Source: Cyprinodon diabolis (Eukaryota > Chordata > Actinopteri > Cyprinodontiformes > Cyprinodontidae). Taken from it: 64,000 nucleotides of DNA. Both the position numbers and the translations under genes were made by a program. The notes beneath the pieces were generated by a model. That model saw nothing but the letters and a program-made list of their open reading frames with translations. It ran no database searches and was not told the origin of the DNA. The DNA lies in the NCBI GenBank assembly GCA_030533445.1, contig CM060069.1, forward strand, positions 29,265,337 to 29,329,336. The letters run 5' to 3'. Of the stretch, positions 13,211 through 64,000 are shown one piece after another (within the stretch, counting starts at the first letter, position 1; every line of letters starts with the position of its first letter).

Positions 13211-16200
13211 TTCTGAAAGCTAAACACACTTTTAACATCATCAGACAAACTCAGCATTAAAATGTTTTTTTCACTCTATGATACACTCTGCAAATATCAT
13301 TTCATATCAATTTTATTTCATTTTCTATCCTGATTTGTTTTGTCATTTGGACATTCACAGTTTCAAGGAATGTCATCATAACCTAGTGCTATGATGATTT
13401 TTCTTAAGGCAAATGGTTTATGCTAACTTTATATAGTTTCTGATTTGGCTTTAAATGTTTTTTAAAGCTTTTTTAAAATTCAGTGGGATAGCAGAAACCA
13501 AGCAGTTACTGTCTTTGAGTGACACTTACTGAGATGTTTTCCTGCTTACTGTCAATCAGATGTTGGTAAGCCGTTTCAGAGACAGATCAAAGCGATTTTC
13601 TTGTACATTCTTGGAGAACCACACCCATGAGGCAGGCAGAAAAAAGTGCATTGAGGCATGAAACCAACATGCTTTACTGGTGCATCAATAGTTAATGTTC
13701 TAATTGTGAACAAGAGGCTCAGTCAGGGCCCATCCTATTTTTCCTTAACACTATCTCTTGGTTTCTGAGATGCTCTTGTTAAATCACACAAATGCAGAGC
13801 ACTCCTTAATTCATCCAGCAGAAAGAAGAGATAGAATGTGTGGTAAAGTGGAGTGCAGAGACCACAGAAGACCCATTCACTAGTGCTATTTATTAAACAA
13901 GCATGTATTAAAGAGGTTATAATAGGATAAATAATGCATATGAAATCTCACAGGATTGCCATTGAAGAAAAGTGGAGGAAAATAGCAAAAAAAAATCTGA
14001 AAATAACAGCAGTTAACATTTTAAACAACACCAAATGTGCAGACTGAAACACCCACATGTTTAAAGGAAAGGAACCAACCAATCGTAAAAATTCTAAAAT
14101 TGAACATGCAAGGTCATGAAAACATATGCATGTAAAAAACCCATTGGGAAAGATGCCAGTTACAGCAGAGAGAGAATTATGCATTCAGAGACTGTTTGAT
14201 CCAACAGAAAGTGTTGAGGTGGTGACAAGTCGAATGTCCAGAGACAACTGATCCTTATCTGTATGCAACTCATCTACTTTACAGAATGTTTTCTGAAAAT
14301 GTGGATATTTTTTACATGCATGTTCCCTGAAATCCTTTTAAAGAATAATTTTAAGAATATGTACCGTTAAAAGTAGCACTAGTACTAGAAGTGGGACTTG
14401 CATCACAGTATGTGTAGGTCAACTTTTTATTCATTTTCCAGGTAGAATTAAGCCACAGTTTTGGGTTAAATGTCCGTTTGAGTCAACATCAAAAAGGAGC
14501 ACCAAATGAACCATTTAAAAACTAGGGAACCTGTTTTTGCTGATTCCTTTATACCTTTGTAACCAAGCATTTTTATCTACATCAACAATAGTTCAGTTGC
14601 TTTTACGCCAAATCTTTAAAACTTTTTTATTCGTGCTAGAGTCCAGTTTCTGGACGAGATCATGCCATTGTGAACCCTGTGCAGGACCCTGGTTATGGCA
14701 GCAGGTCTCTGCACGGTTTCCCCATACCACAGAGCATTTTGTTTTCAGTGTGAATGCCTGCTTGTTCAGTGTAAAACAACCATTAGAATAGAGTGGCGCA
14801 TTGATTAGAACAAGAAGAAGAAGATGAAGAAAAATCTTTAAAGCTGCTTCAAAAGATGAACCAGCTTAAAAAAATTATCTTGTAGTTACATGGAGTGCAG
14901 AATAATGCAGGTGCACAACCTGTTTTAAAAACCAAACTAGTTATAGGAACCCCATGGAACAAAATTTCCTCTCAAAGCTTTCTTTTTTTCTTAAGTAGTC
15001 TACTAATGAGTACTGTAAATGCTGCTCCCAAAACAGACTGCTGCAACAGCATAACGTTCAGCTTAAAAATTTGTCTTTGAAAGCAAACTGTAAACTGTGT
15101 TGACAGAAGGTGAGTCTTTTCTCACTGTAACTTCTCCCTGTACAGTAGCAGCAGTGAATGGGCCCATAGTGATGCAGGTAAATGCGACAGGGCATCTCAA
15201 AGACTATTTCCTGTTTTATTCTGAAGAATAGTCTCAAATATAATCTAAAGAAGTCAAGCCTAAAGTGTAAGTCTTCGTGTTCTGGGTCCTAGTCAAAGCA
15301 ACAGATGTAAAAGATGAAATTTCAATTGAAAAAAAGGGAGAACTTTTTTTTTTTTTACAAGAAAAATAAATAAACAAAAACCTTTTGTTGTGAAAGACAG
15401 CCAGACATGGTACACCCTCCATCACTAATGTTTAAAGTATGAATGAGATCAAGGTCTGGCAGTCTGGAATATGTCTGCTGGAGTTGGTTTATTCTCCTCC
15501 TTTTTTCTTTTTTTTCAAACATGCTCTTTAACCTTTAACTACTACATTACTAACCCTCACCAAACCCAACCTCCCCTTATCTTCACAACAGACTTTCATA
15601 GTTTTATAACATACATCTGAGCTTTATTTTCATTTCCATTGAGAATATACCGGCTTTTCAGCTTGAAATGTGAACAGATTTAGGTCTGCTTGACAGGAGG
15701 GGTTATTTTTACCACATTAACACAAACACATGCGGTACAGTGCAGTGTGCATATACATACACTGCGATGCAATGAACACATTTCCAGCAGGGCAAATAAG
15801 AAAGAACAAATGCATTAAATAAAAACAGATTTCTTTGAAAAATGAAAAAAGAATAAAACACACAAATACTAAATTTTTTGTCTGATTTTCATTGCCCGCC
15901 TTTTTTCATTCCCCATGCCTCCTACTTGCACTTTGCATATTGTTAGTCCACACTGTTTGTGTGAGTTAATGTGTGTGTTTTCCTGTCTGTAGTTCCACAT
16001 CTGGAGGCCATTAGCTCTGGGCTGGGATTGGCTGGGCGGGCAGAGGGGGAGAAGGGGGTGTGATGGGCTGGGTGCGCAGTGAGGTCATCGCCTCGTTTTG
16101 GCGACGCTCAGGAACAATGATGCTGTTGTCTCAATTGATGACGAGTCTGCGTAACTAACCCCAAAATGAAGGGCTAAAGGAGAGAGGAGAGGTTGCCAGG

Positions 16201-16295
16201 GGGTTTCTAGATACAGTGGTTTGGCAGACGTTAGGGAGAACTTATTAATGCATGTTTGAAAAATTTTAAATTGCAAGAAGAACTAGATTCTCTAC
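13211..16295. other. non-coding, no gene seen
   Basis: Short open frames only. A poly-T/A and an imperfect AAG run occur near 14805-14835. A GC-richer patch at 16010-16100 (gggattggctgggcgggcag) has CCAAT- and GC-box-like words and could be a regulatory site for palm2, on weak evidence. Confidence 0.35.
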
Positions 16296-16299
16296 CTAA

Positions 16300-16395
16300 G
16301 AAAAGAGTACCTAGTAAATGCAAACATTCAAAATCCATGCAGAAAGAAGACGACGCCAGGATTTGAACCAACGACTTCTCTCTGCAACGCCTCCT
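16300..16395 (-). mobile_element. SINE fragment, minus strand
   Basis: On the minus strand it reads gttggttcaaatcctggcg, then tctttctgcatggatttt and gaatgtttg. This parallels the B box and adjacent body of the SINE at 6548-6877. The B-box-like word alone might suggest a tRNA, but the following body identifies a SINE. Confidence 0.55.
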
Positions 16396-17879
16396 TTTCT
16401 ATTCAATCTGCAAATATGAAAATAGAAGTCTGGACCTAAATACAGCTAATTGTTTTCAATCATCTGCTCTCATTTGTTTTATTCTCTGGTCTCTTGGAGG
16501 AAGTGGTTTGCAGCTAAATTTTGATGCGTTCTGCTGCAATGTGTGTGCGTCTTACATGCTTTTGAATTCCCAAAAGGGTAAGCAATGTCTACAGCTGCTG
16601 TTTCTCCTTATAAGGATGGCTGTGTGTGGAAAGAAACATGGCGGTAAAGATGAGACAAGAGGCATGGAAAGTTAGATACTGATTAGAAGAACTTTAGGAA
16701 CATGTGAAGACAGGTGTAGAAGAGAGAAAGCCAAGAATGAAACCTGAAATGTCCAATAAGATAAAGAGAGGGTTTGAAGTATGGCAATGGAAAAAGACTG
16801 GTAAATATGAATTTTAAGTCCACCAGTAGAGTTCAAATGTAGAAATGCAGAAAAATTGAATATTGAAATTGAAATTGATGTGAACAGTTTTCACAAACTT
16901 TGTTTTCCATCTACAGCTTTTTGCATGTTGTTTGTTTGTGTGCTTCCAATGATTTTTAAAGAAGCATTGTTTGATGTTATAATTCCCAGGGAAGTTCATT
17001 TCAATATCCTATAGGATAATTAGTCACCCCTGAAAGCAGCATCAGGTATTAACACTGTTTTTTACTTTTGTTGTTGGTCAGATTATTTGCTATTCCTATC
17101 AATTGGCATCTTAACAATCTATTTGGGTTGAAATTGCTGTTTTTTTAGAGTACAACCTTGTAAAGATTTATTTATAAAATCTTTGTACCTTTTCAATTTT
17201 ACATTGTTCTTTCTGCTGATAAAGACTTTTTGAAAACATGTTTATACTGAAAACATATCTTGATGTTTATTATCAAAGGTAGTCAGGATATTGTTTTACC
17301 GACATCAAAAGAGATTGAGTTTATGATAACAGAAAAAGCTCCAGTATTATACATAATGTACCAGAAAAAAAATCACAAATCAAGTGAGCTTTTCAATAAG
17401 AGCAGAGGCAAAAATAGTCCTTTGTCATAGCTGACATATATTTGTCCTATAGGAGTTCTTCTCCCACCTCTTCATCTTTTATTCAGGACCTTCCTTCACC
17501 TTTCTAATATAAAATATCACTTGCCTCCTTGAGTTTTCCTTACTTCTGCAATTTCCTCATTCTCTCCCCATTCCCGTTCTTTTTTTCAGCCTGCTCTTTC
17601 TCTTTCTGCCCTGTCCCATCCCTCTCTCAGCTGCTCCTCCCAGCTGTTTAATCACACATAGTTCATGCCTAAAGAGGGGAGGCAGGGAAGGGGTGGAGGA
17701 AAGACGGGGGACAAATGGGAGGAGAGACGCACAGAGTCAAAGAAACAGTGGGTGACAGACAGAAGGACATAGAGACAGAGAATGCAGGCAGTGGGCTGAA
17801 TGTGAGACACATGGCTACTGAGTGAGAGGTCTTTCATTCTGCTTGGATTATCGCTGAGAAAAGACCTCATCTGGATACT
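16396..17879. other. non-coding, upstream of palm2 ATG exon
   Basis: AT-rich until about 17450, then C/T- and G/A-rich blocks (17570-17880). No coding features are seen. The purine-rich patch at 17670-17800 resembles the candidate exon at 8240-8420 in composition and could be another untranslated first exon. Confidence 0.35.
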
Positions 17880-18030
17880 CCTCCTCCTCCTCCTGCTCTC
17901 CCTCTACCTCTTCTTCCTCACTCCTCTACTTCCCTCCCTTTTGTGTCTCCGATCTTCTAGTTGAGAGGCTCTTTGAGAATCTCACCTCTTGTTCCTATTT
18001 TACCTCCCTTTCCCCTGCTTCCCCCTCAGG
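17880..18030 (+). promoter_or_regulatory. CT-rich tract with splice acceptor before palm2 ATG exon
   Basis: The segment starts with a (CTC)n run and continues as a nearly uninterrupted pyrimidine tract to ttccccctcag at 18029. It reads either as a strong polypyrimidine tract plus acceptor for an upstream first exon, or as a CT-rich 5' UTR. The quality of the acceptor favours the former. Confidence 0.5.
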
Positions 18031-58871
<40,841 letters not shown>

Positions 58872-59164
58872 CTGAATCTTCTCCCTCTTCCAACCTTTTA
58901 TTATCACCATCCTCTCCTCTGTGTTTGGATGATTACTAACAGAAGCTCTGGCTTCCTCCTCTGGACACTGATCAACCAGCACAAACACTCCATTTCTTGT
59001 CTCACTTTTGACTTTTTACTCAGCCACCTGATCACTTTTGCTCTCCTGTTACCTCCCTTGTTAACATCTCAATCTGCTGTCTCCTCAGACAATTCAGTAT
59101 TTTGTGACTTCAGATTAACACCAAAATGCAGGTGATATGCTGTGGTTGTGCTGCTATAGAACAC
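58872..59164 (+). other. palm2 3' UTR, proximal part
   Basis: C/T-rich sequence directly after the stop. No AATAAA is seen before the Tc1 relic begins, so the polyadenylation site is not placed. Later AATAAA words occur at about 61665, 63863 and 63994. Confidence 0.4.
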
Positions 59165-59644
59165 TGTAAGGACAGTCATACCTCTTGAACTTTTTTACAT
59201 GGTGTATTTATTTTATTGGAATGCCATTTGCTAGACCAACACAAAGCAAAATAGAATGGATTTCAAAATGTTTCATAAATATTAGGGAAAAGTTGAGGGA
59301 AGAAGGAAACATTTGAAAGAAAGTATTTCTCCTATTTTGTTCAACAAGCGATTGTGGAGACAAGGCCTAAGTTGTAGTAGGTTTTCTAATTGATGAGGCC
59401 AAATGTTAGCTTTCACCGTTGATATGCAGGTATATGTATAAGGAAGAAACTTGACATTGTAAGTGAACTGAAAACACCATCCACATTGTGAAATATGGTG
59501 TTGGAGGCATCATAATGTGGGGATGCTTTTCTTTGAGAGGGATATAGAAGCTGGTCAAAGTTGGTGCAGTTGGATGGTGTTTACTCAAGTATGATCCGAG
59601 AAGAAAACTTTATAAGGGACTACAAAAGACTTGAGCAGGACAAA

Positions 59645-59820
59645 ATATTCAATTCAATTCAGTTTATTCTCAACAAGTGTCAACCCAAGGCCCATTACAG
59701 AGACAATACAGTCAGATTGGTTAAAGTTTCTATTTAGGAAAACCAGCTGATTGCATCCAATCATTGACTGGATGCACTTAACTTGGGTCGCAGGAGATAA
59801 AAGCAGTTTCCAAGTTAGGA
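59645..59820 (+). mobile_element. SINE-like fragment inside the Tc1 relic
   Basis: attcaattcaattcagttta, cccattacagagacaataca, gtcagattggttaaag and gattgcatccaatcattgac form the same ordered blocks as 32912-33070. Confidence 0.65.
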
Positions 59821-59871
59821 CGGTCCTGTCAAAATCTAGGTCTGAATCCAATGGAGAGCATGTGGTTGGAC

Positions 59872-60227
59872 CTAAAGGTATAGTGGAGGATGCTCTTTTT
59901 CTGGGTGGATCATCGAAATAAGTGGACCTCCTTAATCTCAGTTATTCCGGTGTTATATTTACATAAGGCCGTCCTACGTGCTCGTCCCCATTTTCACTTA
60001 CCGGAGGTGAGTCTGACATAGTGGAAACATTGTAAAACCTTATTTTGGAAAGTAAGCTTGTATGAGCAATGCAAACAGCAACTTTTAAACAGAGCGAGCA
60101 TGAGGAGAAATGGGCTTGTGCATGCTCTCATACGCGTTAATAGGCATTACCTCTTGGGTGCAGGTACGGGATTCTGCAGTGGAGAGTCTTCTCAAAAACA
60201 CACGAAAATCCTCCACTGTACCTTTAA
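59872..60227. mobile_element. piggyBac-like MITE, copy 2, inverted and shortened
   Basis: The ends ctaaaggtatagtggaggat and ctccactgtacctttaa match copy 1 (20888-21440) read on the opposite strand. The left TTAA has changed to CTAA. The shared internal block aggagaaatgggcttgtgca lies at 60101-60120. Confidence 0.7.
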
Positions 60228-61519
60228 GACTGAGAGGCATCCGCTATCCAGACTTATTTTTGCAAAGAACGGAATTTAATTTCAGCCTCTACATAGAAAT
60301 GATTGCAGTGAGGGAAGCTGAATGCATGCAAAACTATAAATTTTTGGATTTGAAAATGGAAGTTTAGCGTTAAACATTCTTTCCCCTTTACTTTATTCAC
60401 AAACGTCTTTGGTCTATCAGATGAAATCCCAATGAAATCTGTTGAAGTTCATGATCTTGAGGTGAAAGGTTTTGAAAACAGTTTAAGGAGTGTGAATATT
60501 TTTGCAAAAGAAACTGTAGGATTATAGAAAAGTCAGACTCGGTTAAGATAAAGAAAAAAGAAAAAAAGCTGCTGGCCTGTAAGCGTTAGCCTTCTGTAAA
60601 CAGGACTTTACAGACAATCAATCACACATCAAGCAACCACATCATCTCCTCTGGTGATGCAGCTTATTAAATGTTCAAACAGAGCTTTGGTTATTTCTCA
60701 TTTACTTTCTCTTTGGCCACATCCTCCTCTGTTAATCTTCTGTTTGAAACACTCCAACAAAAACAATCACAGAGACAGATGAACGAACTGGACCCACCCA
60801 CACCACTTCTGGTACAGAGTCTCTCTGCAGAAGCTGGAGCAGTGGGTATTTGTTGCCTTGGTTTCTTTATGTGCCTGTTCACTCTACAACACTGATAGTT
60901 CTAACAAATTATAGATAAATAGATATTTATATTTGACTTTTATTTATTTGACTCTCTTTTTTCAACCACATTATTTTGTTGTGAACCTCATAAGTCCTAT
61001 GATGCATGTTTCTGCTGGAAACTTTCTTTTTTCTCTCTTCTCCCTCTGCTGCTTCCTCTGTTAACTCCAGCAGTTCCACTCCTGAGGTAATTTCCTCTCA
61101 TTCATTTGGCAGCCAGTTGGCAGCCAGTTGGATCAAAACAGCTAATTTTTTTTCCCAGTGTGTCTAATGATCAAAAGCACAGGCAGCTGAAAACCAATAC
61201 AGCGTGGGAACACATATTTAATCAGTCACAAATTCATTTACTATTAACACAAAACAGTGGAAACTGAATTTTAACTACCACCACATGCTCCGATGAGCTT
61301 TTAAAGAAATGAAAAATGCTTTTAATCACTATTATTTTGTTACTGAATTGAAGCTCAAAGTGGAACAAATTTGACTTTTTAAGAAAAACACAAACAGTAA
61401 AAGCACTGCCAGCTCTTAGTCAGCAAAGCCTCTTTGTTCTACGAAGGTTGCTAAATATTTTCAACAATTTGTAGCAGAGATTTTAACTTCAGTTTGACAT
61501 CTCAGAACTAGAAATGCCC

Positions 61520-61583
61520 ATATATATCTATCTATATATAAATATATATATATAGTAGATGTGTGTGTGTGTGTGTGTGTGTA
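61520..61583. repeat. (TA)n(TG)n microsatellite
   Basis: Interrupted TA/TATC run then about 12 GT units. Confidence 0.9.
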
Positions 61584-63931
61584 TGGTCAATGAGATTTAG
61601 ACAATAGATATGAAAGGTGCTTAATTTATTTGCCCAGATTCAGTCCAGGGCAGAACAACATTTATTCAAATAAAAAAATAACAGAATCATCCGATTGTCT
61701 AAACACAAACTCTTCTAATGTATACTTTAAAATAGCTTTTGGTTTTTACTAAAAAACAGTCAAAGATTTTTTTTAAAACCCTTTAACCTATAAGTTGGGG
61801 TAGATTTATCTTGGATGTTGGAACTCCGATAGAGTCTCTTCTAACTGAAGATCATGCAATTAGTCCCAATAAAGACTTGCACTATGACAGTTGACTATAA
61901 ATAAGCAGCATCATGTTACAATCGGCTCACAAGCTGAAATGAAAAATAAGGCAGGATTCAACAGAAAGGGATTAGGTTTCTGCAGAATTAAGGGGAAAAC
62001 TAAGAATTTCCATTTTTTAAGGTTCAGGAATAAATGAATGAATTACATTTATTTCAGATTATAACCAAATACTAAAAGTAACAGATAAATCAATATCAGA
62101 TGAGGGATTGATTACAGGTTGAACATTAAAATGAATAAAATTTTCAGTTCCAAATAAATTCATTTGTAAATAGACAGAAGTGAATTAAATGAACCAAATG
62201 TTCTTCTTAATAAACATGCCAGTATATGTAGCCTGAGATCTGACATTGATTATTGATTCATTTATGATTTATGATTATTAATTCATGTTAATTTAATTCA
62301 AACAATGTAACATGTCTGGAAAAAATTAGTCCAGGTTTCATCAGTCTGTTTATTTTTAGATCTTTAATTAGATCAAATGCAGCTGAGACTTAAGAAAGTA
62401 AAATTGTCATTTCATTTAAAGCTGATGTGAAGCTCTCAAGCACATGTGCTAAATTTAGGATGTGCACTTAGAAAATAAAAATGTTTTCTGCCGGTTGACT
62501 CCTGAGAGAGCTGTCAGTTGTTTATTTTCATATCCATAAAGAAGGGAAAGTGCGACCTCCTAAGTCATCCGCAGTAAGTGCCATAAGAAAATGATGTTGT
62601 ACAACCTGGTTATTATTATTATTATTAATAATGATAATAATATTTGGAAATCTAAATAATAAACGATTAACAAGCAGCAGTTTAAAATCTGAAATATTTC
62701 CATTACATTTTTCAACTGAACTGGGGTGTTTAACAAAACAGATTGAGATTTATAGAACCTTTATTTTGTTCTGGAAAAATTCACTTTAGCTTGAAGATAA
62801 ACTAACTAAATTGAGACGACCAGTAAAGCAGAAATGTTTGCAATTTCATAAAGGACAGTGATGGAGAGGTTGTACCAGAGCGGCATTCATCTGACGTAAC
62901 ACTACTCTGATTTTCAGACTTTCAGTTGGGTTGTATTTAACCTTATTGAACCACATTAACACCTTCTCAAGCACCAAATGATAACTTACAATACAAAGCA
63001 TAATCCTAGCATTAAATTGTCTCTTAAATATATTTTCATAGGTGATTATGTCTACAATTATAAACTGAGTTCTCAAGATGGATTTGCATTTTACCGTTTA
63101 AACAAAAACAGGCATTAACGTGACGAGCTGCAGAAAATGTCTCTAAATCTAACAGGCTTTTTAAATGGCGACTGAGCTGGTATGCTAGAGGCCGGCCTCC
63201 TATGTTAAAAAAGGAATGTAAATACCTTCTAAATTTTATTTAATAAGAAGTTATTTACCACATGTTTATAGATATACAGAAGAATTCTTATGATTGTGAT
63301 TTTAAAATGTATTGCAATGCCTTTTAATCACAGTTTGAGCACACAATGAAGATCTTTATATTTTCACTCAACCCACTGCTTTGCTTTGTGTGATCTCACC
63401 ATTAACCTTGCATAACTCCCCGCTGTTGATTGCAGTTGTTATTCCAAGAAGCTTGTGATTTGAGGTTTTCAGTTTACAGCAAGCGGACTGTATGGCTTTT
63501 AAGGCTGAGGGCCGTGAGAGTAATGGTCCTAATATACTTATCTGGGTTGGGTAAAACCTGGATAATTCATTTTTTTATTTTTTAAAAAGTTCTCAAAAAT
63601 ATGCATTCTGAAAACAGTTTTTCTTTTCATCCTAGTGAGGTTTTCTTTAGAAAATAATTGTTATAATTTGGTAATGTAGAAGACCAATGCAGTCCCCACC
63701 CTATTTGGGTGTCTGTTTTTTTGGTTGGAAAGCAAAGACAAACACATTGGATAGTCAGTATACCAGCCCCTCTGCCTAGCCTGCAGTAACGTTTTGAATC
63801 TGTTGGGGTCTCTGTTTCCCCATCTGTCTGCGCTCAATTTTATTTGGACTGTTGAAACACAAAAATAAAGAGCCATTTTCTATTGTGCACACCTTTCTCT
63901 GTACTTCCTTTTTCTGTCACATCCTCTCCTC

Positions 63932-63958
63932 CTCCCTCTCTCTCTCTCTCTCTCTCTG
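63932..63958. repeat. (TC)n microsatellite
   Basis: Run of tctctctc near the right edge. Confidence 0.9.
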
Positions 63959-64000
63959 CTTTGACATCTGTAACCTCTCTCCATCTTCTGTCAATAAAGC

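Larger units (their letters stand above)
59165..60515 (+). mobile_element. Tc1-like transposon relic containing a SINE fragment and a piggyBac-like MITE
   Basis: The left end (cagtcatacctcttgaactt, tagaccaacacaaagcaaaa) and right end (ttggtctatcagatgaaatc, aggagtgtgaatatttttgc) are inverted relatives of a common fish Tc1. Transposase pieces VKYGVGGIIMWGCFS (about 59480-59530) and LGLNPMESMWLD (about 59837-59872) survive in the plus orientation. The middle is interrupted at 59645 and 59872 by two later insertions. Confidence 0.75.
60516..64000. other. 3' flank, no coding exon supported
   Basis: AT-rich with long unique-looking stretches. Includes a (TA)n(TG)n tract at 61520-61583 and a (TC)n tract at 63932-63958. 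The window ends in caataaagc, which includes an AATAAA word (63994-63999). If the locus is organised as in other vertebrates, akap2 exons lie further right. Confidence 0.4.

Noticed and set aside
16345..16375. tRNA-like B box on the minus strand (ggttcaaatcc)
   Set aside because: No acceptor or D stem fits, and the sequence continues as SINE body.
60671..60895. Open frame MNELDPPTPLLVQS with possible cacag acceptor near 60775, considered as an alternative palm2 exon
   Set aside because: No match to known paralemmin or AKAP2 segments that I recall, the frame from the 58827 donor reads a different peptide, and the hydrophobic C terminus looks random.
63990..64000. AATAAA at the window edge as the palm2 polyadenylation signal
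   Set aside because: It is 5.1 kb past the stop with no continuous support. Single AATAAA words are frequent in AT-rich DNA.

Overview
The window is vertebrate nuclear DNA, almost certainly from a ray-finned (teleost) fish. It is AT-rich, has long introns with GT-AG splice sites, and is full of fish-type mobile elements: a Rex3/RTE LINE, Tc1-like transposons, hAT MITEs with 8-bp target duplications, tRNA-derived SINEs and microsatellites. No prokaryotic features, rRNA, functional tRNA or CRISPR array were seen.

Only one protein-coding gene can be supported. It is a plus-strand orthologue of paralemmin-2 (palm2, the PALM2 half of mammalian PALM2AKAP2). Seven coding exons (18031-18081, 38641-38721, 44378-44499, 53778-53892, 54202-54223, 56420-56545, 57997-58871) join in frame into a 463-residue protein. 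It has an N-terminal coiled coil, a variable middle, conserved paralemmin blocks and a C-terminal lipidation motif (RCQCCILM). The exon with the first ATG is directly preceded by a strong splice acceptor. A purine-rich candidate first exon at about 8160-8469 has a GTGAGT donor whose phase would add 15 in-frame residues.

Layout: 1-8150 is non-coding 5' flank with a SINE and diverged repeats. 8160-8470 is the candidate first exon or promoter. 8470-18030 is intron or flank with SINEs, one of them split by a hAT MITE. 18082-38640 is a 20.6-kb intron and the repeat-richest part. It holds a piggyBac-like MITE, two large hAT MITEs, a 5'-truncated Rex3 nested inside another LINE, a 1.5-kb 16-nt minisatellite that seems to derive from a SINE, and a nearly full-length but inactivated Tc1-like transposon. 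38722-53777 holds two introns with an antisense L1-type relic, a Tc1 relic and a poly-C tract. 53778-58871 carries the clustered 3' exons. 58872-64000 is 3' flank or UTR, with a Tc1 relic that contains a SINE fragment and a second copy of the piggyBac-like MITE. The akap2 half of the locus would be expected beyond the right edge.

I found no undescribed multi-gene system. The most interesting signals are structural: SINE-to-minisatellite birth, a snap-back inversion inside Rex3, a 17-bp perfect palindrome, nested transposons dated by clean target duplications, and the possible alternative palm2 N terminus. Family names for repeats come from remembered consensus features and were not checked by database search.
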